Below, piece after piece: positions 6,955 through 17,976 of a stretch of DNA of 64,000 nucleotides. The stretch lies in contig NZ_JABCQI010000004.1 in NCBI RefSeq assembly GCF_015244745.1, positions 186,001 to 250,000 on the forward strand, read 5' to 3'. The position numbers and the translations under genes are program-made. The notes under the pieces are model-generated. The model was not told the origin of the DNA and searched no databases. It was given only the letters and a program-made list of their open reading frames with translations. Numbering within the stretch: position 1 is the stretch's first letter; each line of letters opens with the position of its first letter. This DNA comes from Gluconobacter cadivus. GTDB lineage: Bacteria > Pseudomonadota > Alphaproteobacteria > Acetobacterales > Acetobacteraceae.

Positions 6955-8946
6955 ATGCCCCAGGACGTGCCACCTTCTTCCGGTTCGCAGCGCCCCGCGC
7001 GTCAGGATGTCCCGTCAGGACGTCCCCGGAAAGGTGCGGCATCACGAAGAGGTAGCCGCCTGAATCTCGACCAGATGCACGGACGCCTTCTGGGCGTCGG
7101 AATGGGCTTTCTGGCGATTTATGGTGCCGTAGCGCTCAAGGCGACCGTCGCCACGGTCCTGATGCCGATGGAGCCCGAAAAGCGGCAGATCGCCCCACAG
7201 GTTCCCGAGATTCCCAAAAGCGATCCGCGCGGGGAAATGTCCGGCGATTTCGTACTGCCGACCGTCAAGCGCGCCACCATCACGGACCGCACGGGTCAGG
7301 CTCTGGCGCTCTCTCTGCCCGTGGCGCAGGTCTATGCCAATCCAATGGAGCTGATCGACCCGGCAGACGCAGCAGACAAACTCCGCAAAGTCCTCCCACA
7401 GCTTGACCGGGATGAGACGATCCGGCGTTTGTCGCTTAAAAAACAGTTCGTTTATCTGGCGCGCGATATTTCCCCCGTTCAGGAAATCGCCATCAACAAT
7501 CTGGGTATTCCGGGCATCTATTTCGAAGCTGGCGAACGCCGTCACTACCCGCTTGGCCGGACCGCCGCACAGATCATGGGCAGCGTCGATATCGACGATC
7601 ATGGCATCGCGGGTGTGGAGCGGTATTTCGACAAGCGCCTGAATTCCGACAAATCTCCGCTGCGCCTGTCTCTGGACGTTCGCGTACAGACTGTCGCGCA
7701 TGACGAGCTTCAGGCCGCAAAAGACGAATTCTCCGCCATTGGTGCCAGCGCCATCGTCATGGATGTCCGCACCGGCGAAATTCTGGCGATGGTCAGCCTG
7801 CCCGATTATGACGCCAACGATTTCGGACACGCCCCCAACGATGCGCGCTTCAACCGCGCCGTTACCGGCATGTATGAACCCGGTTCGACCTTCAAGCTCC
7901 AGACCGCCGCAATGGGCCTTCAGCTTGGTGTCGTGCATATCTGGGACCGCTTCTCGACCATTCCGATCAGGGTCGGGCGCTTCACCATCCGGGACATGAA
8001 GACGGACCATTTCGCCCCGTGGCTCTCGCTGCCCGGCGTTCTGGCGTTTTCGTCCAACCCTGCCGCCGCACATATCGCGCTTGATGTCGGTGCGGCCCGA
8101 CAGCAGGACTGGTTGCGGAACATGGGCTTCTTCAACCGTGTTCCTGTCGAACTGCCCGAAGCCGGACGTCCGCTCGTTCCAGCTTCGCGCAACTGGGGTA
8201 TTTCCACCGTTATGACAGTCGGCTTCGGTCATGGTGTGGCCGAACCGCCGCTTGCAATCGTGCGTGGAACAGCCGCGACCGTGAATGGTGGCATCCTGCT
8301 CAAACCAACGCTCGTAGCCCGCGATACCGAAGACGATAGCAAGCCGACGCCCGATGCTGATGCGGCACAGCTTCGCCCGGTCGCATATCGTCCGGATTCC
8401 GACAGCGACGAAATCGGTGCCGAAACGCCTGTGGGCACACGAGTTCTGTCTGAACAGACGTCAGCCCTCCTGCGCAAACTTCTGCGCCTCGACGTTACGA
8501 TGGGAAGCGGTAAATCCGCTGAAGTTCCAGGCTATTATGTCGGCGGAAAAACCGGCACAGCGGAAAAGATTGGCGCCCATGGCGGCTATCTGAAGCACGT
8601 CAACGTCTCTGCCTTCACCAGCGTCTTTCCGATGAACAATCCGCATTACGCCGTCTATGTCATGCTCGACAGTCCACAGGGAACCGCCGCGACCCATGGC
8701 TGGACGACGGCAGCCTGGAACGCAGCCCCGACGGTAAAAAAGATCATTTCCCGCGTCGGCCCGATCCTGAACCAATTCCCGGATCTTACGAACAAAGACG
8801 CTATCGATGCCTCTCTGGCCATTCCGATGAACCCGGTCGTCCCCGCCGGTTATCATGCCCTCGGCCCCGGAAATGACCCCGGAGACCCGCGTAATCAGCC
8901 TCACGAACCCAAGACCACCTCTCCGAAGACCAAGACACAGCACTGA
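6955..8946 (+). CDS. ftsI: Septal peptidoglycan transpeptidase FtsI (PBP3)
   Basis: A 663-residue class B penicillin-binding protein that cross-links septal peptidoglycan together with FtsW. After a basic cytoplasmic N-terminus of about 45 residues comes a single membrane segment (LLGVGMGFLAIYGAVALKA), then the PBP dimerisation domain and the transpeptidase domain. The catalytic tetrad is STFK with Ser311 and Lys314, followed by SSN (FSSNPAA) and KTGT (GGKTGTAEK). The C-terminus is a ~70-residue Pro/Asn/Thr-rich extension after the catalytic domain. The start is 81 bp after ftsL, the largest gap in this part of the cluster, with AGGA just upstream; a separate promoter there is possible. murE follows 8 bp later. 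Confidence 0.95.
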   Translation: MPQDVPPSSGSQRPARQDVPSGRPRKGAASRRGSRLNLDQMHGRLLGVGMGFLAIYGAVALKATVATVLMPMEPEKRQIAPQVPEIPKSDPRGEMSGDFVLPTVKRATITDRTGQALALSLPVAQVYANPMELIDPADAADKLRKVLPQLDRDETIRRLSLKKQFVYLARDISPVQEIAINNLGIPGIYFEAGERRHYPLGRTAAQIMGSVDIDDHGIAGVERYFDKRLNSDKSPLRLSLDVRVQTVAHDELQAAKDEFSAIGASAIVMDVRTGEILAMVSLPDYDANDFGHAPNDARFNRAVTGMYEPGSTFKLQTAAMGLQLGVVHIWDRFSTIPIRVGRFTIRDMKTDHFAPWLSLPGVLAFSSNPAAAHIALDVGAARQQDWLRNMGFFNRVPVELPEAGRPLVPASRNWGISTVMTVGFGHGVAEPPLAIVRGTAATVNGGILLKPTLVARDTEDDSKPTPDADAAQLRPVAYRPDSDSDEIGAETPVGTRVLSEQTSALLRKLLRLDVTMGSGKSAEVPGYYVGGKTGTAEKIGAHGGYLKHVNVSAFTSVFPMNNPHYAVYVMLDSPQGTAATHGWTTAAWNAAPTVKKIISRVGPILNQFPDLTNKDAIDASLAIPMNPVVPAGYHALGPGNDPGDPRNQPHEPKTTSPKTKTQH

Positions 8947-8954
8947 ACCGTCCC

Positions 8955-10415
8955 ATGCGCCTCTCCCAGCTCTTCGCCCTCTGTGGCACATCGCAGTCCC
9001 TGACGGACGATCCTGACATTCTGGCCGTCACTGCCGACAGCCGCAGGGTCGGACCGGGCGCGCTGTTCTTTGCCCTACGCGGCGCAAAGCAGGATGGGAG
9101 CGCCTTCATCGCACAGGCCCTCTCACAAGGCGCCGCCGCAGTCATCGCAGATCATGATACGGCAGAGATCCCGGCCCAGATCCCTGTGATCGTGCGCCCG
9201 GATGCCAAGCATCTTCTGGCCTGCATGGCTTTCGCCCTTGCTGGCCCGCAGCCCTCCTGTATCGCGGCGATCACCGGAACAAACGGGAAAAGCAGCACGG
9301 CCGATTTTCTCCGGCAACTCTGGATCCTTCAGGGAAACCGCGCGGCCAGTCTGGGAACGCTTGGGCTTGTGTCGGATACAAAAATCCCCGCCCCTCCAAG
9401 CCTCACCACGCCCGATCCCGTTTCGCTAGCCCAGACTCTTGCCGCACTGGCCGGGAACGGGGTGGATCACGTCGCGCTTGAAGCCTCCTCGCACGGACTG
9501 GAGCAGCACCGCCTAGACGGCATCACACTGACAGCGGCTGGCTTTTCCAACCTGACGCGCGATCACCTCGACTATCATCTGACGCTGGACGCCTACCGCA
9601 CGGCCAAACTGCGCCTGTTTGACGAAGTCCTGCCCGAGGGCGGCATTGCAGCCGTCAATGCCGACATGGACAGCGAAACTTTCGCAGCCCTTCAGGCGAT
9701 CGCGGCCAGACGAAACCTGAAACTCCGCAGCGTCGGACGCAATGGCACCGCCCTTCGGCTGATCGAGGCCCGTCCCACGCCCTCCGGTCAAATCCTCCGT
9801 CTGGCGCTGCATGGCGAGGAGCTACCCGAGCTGTCTCTTTCACTACCGGGCCGTTTTCAGGCCGACAACGTCATGCTGGCAGCAGCCATGTGCTGGACGG
9901 ACAAGGCCAACGCCAAGCAGGTTGTCGAACTTCTATCGCGACTGACAGGTGTCCACGGCCGCTGCGAACGGGCGGTCGAGCTGCCCAACGGTGCCGCGGC
10001 CTATGTGGATTACGCCCACACGCCCGATGCCCTCGACTGTGTCCTGTCCAGCCTGCGCCCACATACGACGGGCCGTCTGGTCGTGGTGTTCGGCGCAGGC
10101 GGGGACCGCGACCGGGGCAAACGTCCGCTGATGGGAGAGGTCGCGGCACGTATGGCAGATCTGGCCATCGTCACGGACGACAATCCGCGCACGGAAGACC
10201 CCATGACGATCCGCTCCGAAATTAGGGCCGCCTGCCCGGACGCTCTGGAAATTGCAGACCGCCGCAGCGCCATCGCAGCGGGGCTTGAGGCCCTGAAGCC
10301 CGGCGATATTCTTGTCGTAGCGGGCAAGGGACACGAACAGGGGCAGATCGTAGGCACGGACATCCTGCCTTTCGACGATCGTCTCGTCCTCCGCGAACTG
10401 GCAGGTGCAGCATGA
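8955..10415 (+). CDS. murE: UDP-MurNAc-tripeptide synthetase MurE (meso-DAP adding)
   Basis: The 486-residue Mur ligase adds the third residue of the stem peptide to UDP-MurNAc-L-Ala-D-Glu. The ATP-binding loop GTNGKSS is at residues 108-114 and the central-domain blocks SSHGLEQHRLDG and NLTRDHLDYH follow. The motif DDNPRTEDP near the C-terminus is the selectivity loop of enzymes that use meso-diaminopimelate rather than lysine, as expected for a Gram-negative cell. The start is 8 bp after ftsI with no obvious Shine-Dalgarno, suggesting translational coupling. Its stop overlaps murF by 4 nt. Confidence 0.96.
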   Translation: MRLSQLFALCGTSQSLTDDPDILAVTADSRRVGPGALFFALRGAKQDGSAFIAQALSQGAAAVIADHDTAEIPAQIPVIVRPDAKHLLACMAFALAGPQPSCIAAITGTNGKSSTADFLRQLWILQGNRAASLGTLGLVSDTKIPAPPSLTTPDPVSLAQTLAALAGNGVDHVALEASSHGLEQHRLDGITLTAAGFSNLTRDHLDYHLTLDAYRTAKLRLFDEVLPEGGIAAVNADMDSETFAALQAIAARRNLKLRSVGRNGTALRLIEARPTPSGQILRLALHGEELPELSLSLPGRFQADNVMLAAAMCWTDKANAKQVVELLSRLTGVHGRCERAVELPNGAAAYVDYAHTPDALDCVLSSLRPHTTGRLVVVFGAGGDRDRGKRPLMGEVAARMADLAIVTDDNPRTEDPMTIRSEIRAACPDALEIADRRSAIAAGLEALKPGDILVVAGKGHEQGQIVGTDILPFDDRLVLRELAGAA

Positions 10416-11785
10416 GCGTTCTGTGGACCAGCGCAGACCTGCGCACTGCGACGGGCGGCACGCTTGAGGCCGATGTCCACGTCACGGGCATCTCAATCGA
10501 CACTCGCACGCTCGCGCCCGGAGACCTGTTCATCGCCCTGCGTGGCGAAAGCAGCGATGGCCACGCCCATATCCGGCAGGCTCTGGACAAGGGCGCGGCC
10601 TGTGTCCTCGTGCACGACACCGCCGGTCTGGACGATCCGCGCCTTCTGATCGTTCCCGACACCATGACCGCACTGGTGGATCTGGGTCGCTATGCCCGCG
10701 CCCGTTTCCGCGGAAAAGTCGTGGCCATTACCGGGAGCGTCGGCAAAACAACGACCAAGGACATGCTGAAGGTCGCCTTATCCGCGATCGGCCCGACACA
10801 TGCCGCCGTGGCCTCCTACAACAATCACTGGGGCGTTCCCCTCACGCTGGCCCGGCTGCCGCAGGACGCGCGCTTCTGCATTAGCGAAATTGGCATGAAC
10901 CATGTGGGAGAAATCGCGCCCCTTGCCGCGCAGGTCCGTCCCGATGTGGCCATTATCACCACGATCGGCACGGCGCATCTCGGCCACATGGGCAGCATCG
11001 AAGCGATTGCACAGGAAAAAGCCTCCCTGTTCGGCGCTCTTCCCGTCCATGGGATCGCAATCGTCCCTGATGATGCTCACGGGCAGACAGTCTTTGCCGG
11101 CGCTCTTCCTGAAGGCTGCACGCTCTGGCGGTCAGGCTTTTCCGCAACAGCGGAACTCCGCCTTGAAGACCTGAACTGCACGGCGGAAGGCAGTCATTTT
11201 TTGCTCCACACGCCCAACGGCGAGCAAAACGTGACGCTCACTGCACCCGGCGAACATCTTGCCAGAAACGCAGCTCTGGCCCTCGGCGCTGTTGCAGCCC
11301 TTGGCGAAGACGTCGCAGCAGCAACCCACGCCCTGAACGGTTTCGTGCCAGGCGCAGGACGCGGACAGATCCGCACGATCCTGAACGACGTGCGCCTGCT
11401 GGATGAGAGCTACAACGCTTCCACCCCCAGCGTCCGCGCCGCTTTGGCGACGCTTGCCCTCCTTCCGGCCCAGCGACATGTCGCAGCCCTCGGAGACATC
11501 CGCGAGCTCGGTACATTCGCCGATGCCGAACATCGCTCGCTGGCTGACGCCGTGCAAACCGCAAACGCTCTTACGTTCTGCTGCGGCCCACACATGCGCG
11601 CCCTTTATGACGCGCTTCCCTCCGAACTTCAGGGAGGATACGCCGCCGATGCCGCCTCCCTCGCTCCCATTCTTCTTGATGCCCTCCGCCCCGGCGATCT
11701 CCTGCTCGTGAAAGGCAGCTTCGGCAGCCGGATGCGTGACGTGATTTCAGCCCTCGACAACGCCTCCAGCCCGGTTTCTGCCTGA
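10412..11785 (+). CDS. murF: UDP-MurNAc-tripeptide:D-Ala-D-Ala ligase MurF
   Basis: A 457-residue Mur ligase that attaches D-Ala-D-Ala to complete the cytoplasmic UDP-MurNAc-pentapeptide. The N-terminal domain has SIDTRTLAPGDLFIALRG, the ATP loop is GSVGKTT (residues 108-114), and the central domain has YNNHWGVPLTLARLP and EIGMNHVGEIAPL, all typical of MurF. The C-terminal LLDESYNASTPSVRAAL block binds UDP-muramyl substrate in the family. It starts in the murE stop (ATGA) and its own TGA shares one base with the mraY start, so the three are likely translated in series. Confidence 0.96.
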   Translation: MSVLWTSADLRTATGGTLEADVHVTGISIDTRTLAPGDLFIALRGESSDGHAHIRQALDKGAACVLVHDTAGLDDPRLLIVPDTMTALVDLGRYARARFRGKVVAITGSVGKTTTKDMLKVALSAIGPTHAAVASYNNHWGVPLTLARLPQDARFCISEIGMNHVGEIAPLAAQVRPDVAIITTIGTAHLGHMGSIEAIAQEKASLFGALPVHGIAIVPDDAHGQTVFAGALPEGCTLWRSGFSATAELRLEDLNCTAEGSHFLLHTPNGEQNVTLTAPGEHLARNAALALGAVAALGEDVAAATHALNGFVPGAGRGQIRTILNDVRLLDESYNASTPSVRAALATLALLPAQRHVAALGDIRELGTFADAEHRSLADAVQTANALTFCCGPHMRALYDALPSELQGGYAADAASLAPILLDALRPGDLLLVKGSFGSRMRDVISALDNASSPVSA

Positions 11786-12876
11786 TGCTTTTCAATCTTA
11801 TCGCCGCTCACGACACGTCTCATGGCGGGTTCTTCAACCTGTTCCATTACCTGACGTTCCGCTCAGGCTGCGCCTGCCTGACGGCACTGGTCATCTCGCT
11901 GACACTGGGCAAACCCTTCATCGCACAGCTCAAACGCATCCAGCGCGAAGGCCAACCGATCCGCTCCGTGGGCCCCGAACGACACATTCTGGAAAAAGCC
12001 GGCACGCCGACAATGGGCGGGATGCTGATCCTGATTGCGCTTTTCTCGGCAACACTTCTCTGGGCGGATCTCACAAACGGCTTCGTCTGGGCCGTCATGC
12101 TGACGACGGCCGCTTTCGGCGCCGTTGGCTTTGCCGACGATTATCTGAAGCTCTCCAAGCGCAACACGACAGGGGTCTCAAAGCGCACCCGGCTGTGCTG
12201 CGAATTCCTGACATCGCTGATTGCCGGCATCTGGCTGCAACATTTGACGCCGCCAGAACTGCGCAACATGGTCGCCTTCCCTTTCGTCAAGGATGTGCTG
12301 CTGCCGCTGGGTTATGCGTTTCCGATCTTCGCCATGATTGCCATCACCGGCTTCGGCAACGCCGTGAACTTCACGGACGGTCTGGACGGACTGGCCATCG
12401 TACCGGTCGTGATTGCCGCACTGGTCTTCGCCCTGATTTCCTATCTGGTCGGCAACCATGTCTTTGCGGACTATCTGCAACTCCATCCGGTTCCGGGTAC
12501 GGGCGAACTGGCGGTTTTCTGCGCGGCCCTGATCGGCGCGGGCCTTGGGTTTCTATGGTTCAACGCCCCGCCTGCGGCTGTTTTCATGGGCGATACCGGC
12601 TCCCTGTCCCTCGGCGGAGCGCTTGGCGCCATCGCGGTCGCCACCAAGCATGAACTCGTCCTGTGCATCGTAGGCGGCGTTTTCGTAGCCGAAACCCTTT
12701 CGGTCGTCATTCAGGTCTTCTGGTTCAAACGAACGGGACGCCGCGTGTTCCTCATGGCGCCGCTGCATCATCATTTTGAGAAAAAGGGCTGGCAGGAACC
12801 TAAAATCGTCATCCGCTTCTGGATCGTCTCCATTGTGCTCGGCCTCTGCGGCCTTGCGACCCTGAAACTGCGATGA
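11785..12876 (+). CDS. mraY: Phospho-MurNAc-pentapeptide transferase MraY
   Basis: A 363-residue polytopic membrane enzyme (about ten transmembrane segments) that transfers phospho-MurNAc-pentapeptide to undecaprenyl phosphate, making lipid I. Diagnostic blocks are [24 protein letters not shown] with the Asp pair, [22 protein letters not shown] and the C-terminal [12 protein letters not shown] with the HHH motif. These hold the Mg2+ and nucleotide. The start shares a base with the murF stop (TGATG) and the stop overlaps murD by 4 nt. Confidence 0.97.
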   Translation: MLFNLIAAHDTSHGGFFNLFHYLTFRSGCACLTALVISLTLGKPFIAQLKRIQREGQPIRSVGPERHILEKAGTPTMGGMLILIALFSATLLWADLTNGFVWAVMLTTAAFGAVGFADDYLKLSKRNTTGVSKRTRLCCEFLTSLIAGIWLQHLTPPELRNMVAFPFVKDVLLPLGYAFPIFAMIAITGFGNAVNFTDGLDGLAIVPVVIAALVFALISYLVGNHVFADYLQLHPVPGTGELAVFCAALIGAGLGFLWFNAPPAAVFMGDTGSLSLGGALGAIAVATKHELVLCIVGGVFVAETLSVVIQVFWFKRTGRRVFLMAPLHHHFEKKGWQEPKIVIRFWIVSIVLGLCGLATLKLR

Positions 12877-14219
12877 ACGCCTTTTCGCCCAACCTTCTCA
12901 CAGGCGAGCGTTATGCCGTCTGCGGTCTGGGGCGCAACGGTGCGGCTGTCGTCCAAGCCCTGCTCGGAATGGGCGCAGAGGTTCAGGCCTGGGACGATCG
13001 CAACGCCGATCTGCCTGCACATCTGAACCTGACGCTTGCGCCCTTGACCGATCTGTCCGGGATGACGGCCCTCATCCTGTCCCCGGGTATTCCGCACCTG
13101 CTGCCAAAGGCGCATCCTGTCGCAGATCTCGCCCGCACGCAGGGCGTCCAGATCCTGTCCGATGCCGAAATCCTGTATCGGGTCGTTCGGAAATCCGGCT
13201 CAAAAGCCGCGTTCGTGGCCGTCACCGGCACAAACGGCAAATCGACGACAACAGCCCTGATCGCCCATCTCTTTACGATGGCCGGGCGTCCCTGCGTGGC
13301 AGGTGGAAATCTCGGAACAGCCTCTTTGGCCTTGCCGCTCCTGCCCGATAATGGCGTCTATGTGATCGAAATGTCGTCCTACATGCTTGAGCGGCTGGAC
13401 CGTTTCCATGCCAGCGCGGCCTGCCTGCTGAACCTGACGCCCGATCATCTGGACCGGCATGGCGACATGACCGGATATGCCGCCGCCAAAGCGCATGTGT
13501 TCGACAATATGGGCTCCGGTGACCTCGCCGTGATTGGCACCGATGATGACTGGTGCCGCGCTATCGCGTCACAGTTCGCAGCGCGCGGTGTGCAGGTCAT
13601 GGAACTGGACGCCGATACTCTGCCCCCCTTCGAGGGGCCGGCGCTTCCGGGCCGACACAATGCCCAGAATGTTGGTGCAGCCTGCGCCATTGCGCGTCAT
13701 CTCGGCCTTGATGAGGCAGCACTCCGCGACGGTCTGAAATCATTTCCCGGCCTGGAACATCGCCTGCAAAAAGTCGCGGAATGCGCTGGTGTGTCGTTTA
13801 TCAATGACAGCAAAGCCACAAATGCAGAAGCTGCCTCCAAGGCTCTTGCTTCCTATGACAGAGTCATGTGGATTGCGGGCGGCGTTGCAAAAGCGGGCGG
13901 CATCGAAAGCCTTGCACCGTTCTTCAACCATATCGCACAGGCCTTTCTGATCGGGCAGGATGCGGACACTCTCGCTGGGACACTGGCCATACACGGCGTG
14001 CCTTTCCAGCAGTGCGGAACGCTGGAGAATGCCGTCTCGGCAGCCTTCAGCGCAGCTCTCGCCCAGATTGTCCCGGTTGTTCTGCTCTCACCCGCCTGTG
14101 CAAGTTTTGATCAATTTCGCAGTTTCGAGGATCGTGGGTCACACTTTCTTCATATTTGCGATAATATTGTGAAATCAGGCCATTCAGGCACCACGCTCAC
14201 GCAAAAGCTGGAGAATTGA
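12873..14219 (+). CDS. murD: UDP-MurNAc-L-alanine:D-glutamate ligase MurD
   Basis: The 448-residue ligase adds D-Glu to UDP-MurNAc-L-Ala. The N-terminal domain has the UDP-binding loop [10 protein letters not shown], the ATP loop GTNGKST lies at residues 119-125, and the central block [14 protein letters not shown] and C-terminal [16 protein letters not shown] match MurD. The last has the SKATN motif that distinguishes MurD from the other Mur ligases. The gene begins in the mraY stop codon (ATGA) and is followed by ftsW after 4 bp. Confidence 0.96.
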   Translation: MNAFSPNLLTGERYAVCGLGRNGAAVVQALLGMGAEVQAWDDRNADLPAHLNLTLAPLTDLSGMTALILSPGIPHLLPKAHPVADLARTQGVQILSDAEILYRVVRKSGSKAAFVAVTGTNGKSTTTALIAHLFTMAGRPCVAGGNLGTASLALPLLPDNGVYVIEMSSYMLERLDRFHASAACLLNLTPDHLDRHGDMTGYAAAKAHVFDNMGSGDLAVIGTDDDWCRAIASQFAARGVQVMELDADTLPPFEGPALPGRHNAQNVGAACAIARHLGLDEAALRDGLKSFPGLEHRLQKVAECAGVSFINDSKATNAEAASKALASYDRVMWIAGGVAKAGGIESLAPFFNHIAQAFLIGQDADTLAGTLAIHGVPFQQCGTLENAVSAAFSAALAQIVPVVLLSPACASFDQFRSFEDRGSHFLHICDNIVKSGHSGTTLTQKLEN

Positions 14220-14223
14220 CACC

Positions 14224-15417
14224 ATGTCGGGACTGTCCCGTGTCGAGACCTCCGCTGTCGCCCGCTGGTGGCGAAACCTTGATCGCGTCACGCTGGCCTG
14301 CGTCGGCCTGCTGATCGGTCTGGGGTATGTGCTGATGCTCGCCGCCAGTCCTGCGGTGGCATCGCGCATCGGTGCCTCGCGCAACATGTTCATTCTCAAG
14401 CAGGTGATCTTTCTGGCGCTGGCTGGTGGGATCGTGCTCGGCACGTCGTATCTGTCCCGCAAAGCCATCAAAAGACTGGCGATCATCGGCGGGATCATCG
14501 CACTCGGTGCTACGGCCATGACGCTGGTTCATGGTATGGAAATCAAGGGCGCGCGCCGATGGATCGCGCTGCCAATGATGTCCGTGCAGCCCTCCGAATT
14601 CCTCAAGCCCTGCTTTGCGGTCGTGACAGGCTGGCTGCTTTCCGCACGACGTTCTGTCGTCATGTGGGGCAATATCGCCTTTCCGGGCATGCTGATTGCC
14701 TTCCTGTGCTTCGGCTTCATCCTGCTCCTGCTGAAATCACAGCCGGATATCGGAATGCTCTCCGTCATCACGATGGTCTTCATGACCCAGCTTTTCGTGG
14801 ATGGGCTCAAACTCTACTGGGTTGGATTGTGCGTTGCAGGCATGGCAGGCGCCTTTGCTGTGGCCTATATCGTCTTTCCGCACGTCCAGTCCCGCGTCCA
14901 GCGCTTCCTGCATCCCGATGTCGGTGATCATTACCAGATCGACACCGCATTACGTGCCTTCGGAAACGGTGGCCTTCTGGGACGCGGCCCGGGTGAAGGA
15001 CGGGTAAAGGACCTGTTGCCCGACGCCCATGCCGACTTCGTCTTCGCGGTTGCTGGTGAAGAATACGGCCTGATCCTGTGCGTGATCATCATTCTGCTTT
15101 TCGGAACGATCGTTTTGCGGACCCTCCTCAAGCTGATGCATGAAGACGATCCGTTCGTCATTGTTTCTGCTGCGGGACTGGTGACGGGTTTCGGCCTTCA
15201 GGCCTTCGTCAACATGGGTTCGACATTGCATCTGATCCCGACAAAGGGCATGACCCTCCCCTTCATTTCCTATGGCGGCAGTTCGGCAATGTCGGTCGCC
15301 CTGACCATGGGAATGGTTCTGGCCCTGACCCGCCATCATGTCGGCCAGAGCAAAATCGCACAAAGAGCCGCTGCATCTTACGGCCAGAACCCGTTGTTTG
15401 AGAGGAATGCGCCGTGA
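14224..15417 (+). CDS. ftsW: Septal peptidoglycan polymerase FtsW (SEDS family)
   Basis: A 397-residue SEDS membrane protein, about ten transmembrane segments, that polymerises lipid II into glycan strands with FtsI. The conserved blocks KGARRWIALPMMSVQPSEF, SQPDIGM, the periplasmic-loop segment with GNGGLLGRGPGEG, and LIPTKGMTLPFISYGGSS are all present. The catalytic Asp of the family lies in the large loop region. It sits in the usual place between murD and murG, 4 bp after murD and overlapping the murG GTG start by 4 nt. Confidence 0.96.
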   Translation: MSGLSRVETSAVARWWRNLDRVTLACVGLLIGLGYVLMLAASPAVASRIGASRNMFILKQVIFLALAGGIVLGTSYLSRKAIKRLAIIGGIIALGATAMTLVHGMEIKGARRWIALPMMSVQPSEFLKPCFAVVTGWLLSARRSVVMWGNIAFPGMLIAFLCFGFILLLLKSQPDIGMLSVITMVFMTQLFVDGLKLYWVGLCVAGMAGAFAVAYIVFPHVQSRVQRFLHPDVGDHYQIDTALRAFGNGGLLGRGPGEGRVKDLLPDAHADFVFAVAGEEYGLILCVIIILLFGTIVLRTLLKLMHEDDPFVIVSAAGLVTGFGLQAFVNMGSTLHLIPTKGMTLPFISYGGSSAMSVALTMGMVLALTRHHVGQSKIAQRAAASYGQNPLFERNAP

Positions 15418-16511
15418 GCCGCCCCATCGTTATCGCCGCCGGTGGCACCGGGGGACATTTCTTTCCAGCCGAAGCCGTTGCAACCGTTCTTGCAGAGCGA
15501 GGCCATGACCTCGTTCTCATGACCGACGCTCGGCATGGACGCCGAGACACGGGCCTGTTCAAAGACCTTCCGCAATATGTGCTGGATGGTGCCGGTGTGG
15601 CAGGCAAGGGCCTTGGCGGAAAAATCCGTGGCGTGCTCGCATTGCTCCGCGGCATAGGAGAAGCACGTCGCGTCCTCAAATCCCTCGATGCAGCAGCCGT
15701 CGTCGGTTTTGGCGGCTATCCGTCCATTCCGCCCCTGACCGCATCCCGGTTTCTGCCTTCCGCAAAGCGGCCCCGCATGGTCATTCATGAGGGCAATGCG
15801 GTCCTTGGTCAGGCCAATGCCTTCCTGTCCCGCTTTTCTCCCCTGATCGCCACATCCTACGCGACGGTCGCGCGCCTCCCGCAAAACGCACAGACGACGC
15901 TCACTGGTATGCCCGTGCGCGCAGGCATCGAAGCGCTCTTTGAAAACGCCTATGCGGTGCCCGAAGAGCAGATCAACCTTCTGGTCTGGGGTGGTTCTCT
16001 CGGAGCGCGGGTCTTTTCCGAGATCGTTCCACAAGCTCTGGCCGCTCTGCCCGAGGAACTCCGCAAGCGCCTCAAAGTCACACAGCAGATCAAGGCTGAC
16101 GATCTGGACCGCGTCCGCACCATCTATGCCGATGCCGGTATCGAGGTTGAAGCTGCACCGTTTTTCACCGATGTGCCAACCTGCCTCAAAGACGCACATC
16201 TCGTGATCGGTCGTGCGGGCGGCTCTTCGGTCGCGGAACTGACCATGTCAGGCCGCCCCTCCATTCTCGTTCCTCTGCCCATCGCGGCCTCCGATGAACA
16301 GGGGGCGAATGGTCAGGCGCTCGTGGATGCGGGTGCCGCCTGGATGATCCGCCAGCCTGATTTCACGCCCGCAGCCCTAACCACTCTGCTGACGGACCTG
16401 TTTTCCCATCCTGAAAAGCTCGAAAATACAGCAAAAGCCGCTCATTCCTGCGCGCGCCCTCATGCTGCCGTAAAAGTCGCGGATCTGATTGAATCCGCTC
16501 TTCGTCCCTGA
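15414..16511 (+). CDS. murG: UDP-GlcNAc:lipid I N-acetylglucosaminyltransferase MurG
   Basis: The 365-residue GT-B enzyme converts lipid I to lipid II at the inner face of the membrane. The N-terminal glycine loop [16 protein letters not shown] (from about residue 8), [11 protein letters not shown] and the C-terminal donor-binding block [25 protein letters not shown] with the following DEQGANG are diagnostic. The start is GTG at 15414, overlapping the ftsW stop (GTGA); no better ATG is available upstream in frame. murC begins 31 bp downstream. Confidence 0.96.
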   Translation: MSRPIVIAAGGTGGHFFPAEAVATVLAERGHDLVLMTDARHGRRDTGLFKDLPQYVLDGAGVAGKGLGGKIRGVLALLRGIGEARRVLKSLDAAAVVGFGGYPSIPPLTASRFLPSAKRPRMVIHEGNAVLGQANAFLSRFSPLIATSYATVARLPQNAQTTLTGMPVRAGIEALFENAYAVPEEQINLLVWGGSLGARVFSEIVPQALAALPEELRKRLKVTQQIKADDLDRVRTIYADAGIEVEAAPFFTDVPTCLKDAHLVIGRAGGSSVAELTMSGRPSILVPLPIAASDEQGANGQALVDAGAAWMIRQPDFTPAALTTLLTDLFSHPEKLENTAKAAHSCARPHAAVKVADLIESALRP

Positions 16512-16542
16512 TCCCCCGTTTCTACCCAAGAGTACCTGCCCC

Positions 16543-17976
16543 ATGCGCGCCCTGCCCCTGAACATCGGAACCATTCACTTCGTCGGTATCGGCGGCATCG
16601 GCATGTCCGGCATCGCCGAAGTGCTGCACATGCTGGGCTACAGGGTGCAGGGTTCGGACATCGCGGAGGGTGCGAATGTGCAACGCCTGCGTCAGTCCGG
16701 GATTATCGTTCACATCGGCCATAACGCAGCTAATCTGGGCGATGCACAGGTTGTCGTCACGTCTACGGCCGTAAAGAAAGACAACCCCGAAGTCGTGGCG
16801 GCGCGCGCCAAGCTCATTCCGGTTGTCCGCCGTGCAGAAATGCTAGCCGAACTGATGCGTCTGCGCTGGTCCGTCGCCATCGGCGGCACACATGGCAAGA
16901 CCACGACCACCAGCCTCGTCGCCTGTGTTCTGGAACATGCCAAACTCGACCCCACCGTCATCAACGGCGGCATCATCGAAGCCTATGGCACCAACACACG
17001 CATGGGCTCGGGCGACTGGATGGTTGTCGAGGCCGACGAAAGCGACGGCTCCTTCCTGCGTCTGCCCGCCGTGATCGCGGTCGTGACGAACATGGACCCG
17101 GAACATCTGGATCACTGGGGCACGGAAGAGGCCATGCAGGCCGGTTACGACCAGTTCGTCTCCAACATCCCGTTCTATGGCTTTGCCGTTTTGTGCGTGG
17201 ATCACCCGCAGGTGCAGCAGATGATCCCGCGCCTGTCCGATCATCGCGTCATCACCTATGGCTTCAGTCCACAGGCCGATATCCGCGCCGAAAAAGTCGT
17301 CATGGACAAGCGCGGGGCCACGTTCGAGGTCGTGGTCACGAACCGCCAGCGCAACCGCTCACGCCGTGCGGGTCCGTTCCGCCTGCCGATGCTCGGGCAC
17401 CATAACGTCCTGAACTCGCTCGCGGCGATCGCTGTTGCCCTTGAAATGGAAATCAGCGATTCCGTCATCGCGTCTGCCCTGACGACCTTCAAAGGCGTCA
17501 AGCGCCGCTTCACGCGCACCGGCGACTATAACGGCATCTCCATCATCGACGATTACGGCCATCACCCGGTTGAAATCGCAGCCGTCCTGAAAGCCGCGCG
17601 TCAGGCGGGTGCGAAGAACGTCATCGCCGTCGTGCAGCCGCATCGTTATTCGCGCCTGAAAGTCCTGTTCAACGAATTCTGCACCTGCATGAATGATGCC
17701 GATACGGTCATCGTGGCAGACGTGTACGCTGCGGGTGAATCTCCGATCGAAGGTGCGGGCCGAGATGCACTTGTCGAAGGTCTGCGCGATCGCGGCCACC
17801 GCTCCGTCGTGCCGCTCCCCGATCCCGCACATCTTCCGGAAATGATCAACGCCATCGCCAAACCCGGTGATTATGTTGTCTGCCTCGGTGCCGGAACCAT
17901 CACCCAGTGGGCTCAGGCGCTTCCTGCCCAGCTCGAAGCGCTGAACCGGCAGCCCGCAACCGAAGGCGCGGCATGA
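16543..17976 (+). CDS. murC: UDP-N-acetylmuramate:L-alanine ligase MurC
   Basis: A 477-residue Mur ligase that adds L-Ala to UDP-MurNAc, the first step of stem peptide synthesis. The N-terminal dinucleotide-like loop [14 protein letters not shown], the ATP loop [11 protein letters not shown] (residues 114-124) and [12 protein letters not shown] identify MurC. Further support comes from [10 protein letters not shown] and VVQPHRYSR. The ATG at 16543 is preferred because it places the GIGGIGMSG loop at the normal distance from the N-terminus. An upstream in-frame ATG at 16489 lies inside murG and would add 18 unconserved residues. The stop overlaps murB by 4 nt. Confidence 0.96.
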   Translation: MRALPLNIGTIHFVGIGGIGMSGIAEVLHMLGYRVQGSDIAEGANVQRLRQSGIIVHIGHNAANLGDAQVVVTSTAVKKDNPEVVAARAKLIPVVRRAEMLAELMRLRWSVAIGGTHGKTTTTSLVACVLEHAKLDPTVINGGIIEAYGTNTRMGSGDWMVVEADESDGSFLRLPAVIAVVTNMDPEHLDHWGTEEAMQAGYDQFVSNIPFYGFAVLCVDHPQVQQMIPRLSDHRVITYGFSPQADIRAEKVVMDKRGATFEVVVTNRQRNRSRRAGPFRLPMLGHHNVLNSLAAIAVALEMEISDSVIASALTTFKGVKRRFTRTGDYNGISIIDDYGHHPVEIAAVLKAARQAGAKNVIAVVQPHRYSRLKVLFNEFCTCMNDADTVIVADVYAAGESPIEGAGRDALVEGLRDRGHRSVVPLPDPAHLPEMINAIAKPGDYVVCLGAGTITQWAQALPAQLEALNRQPATEGAA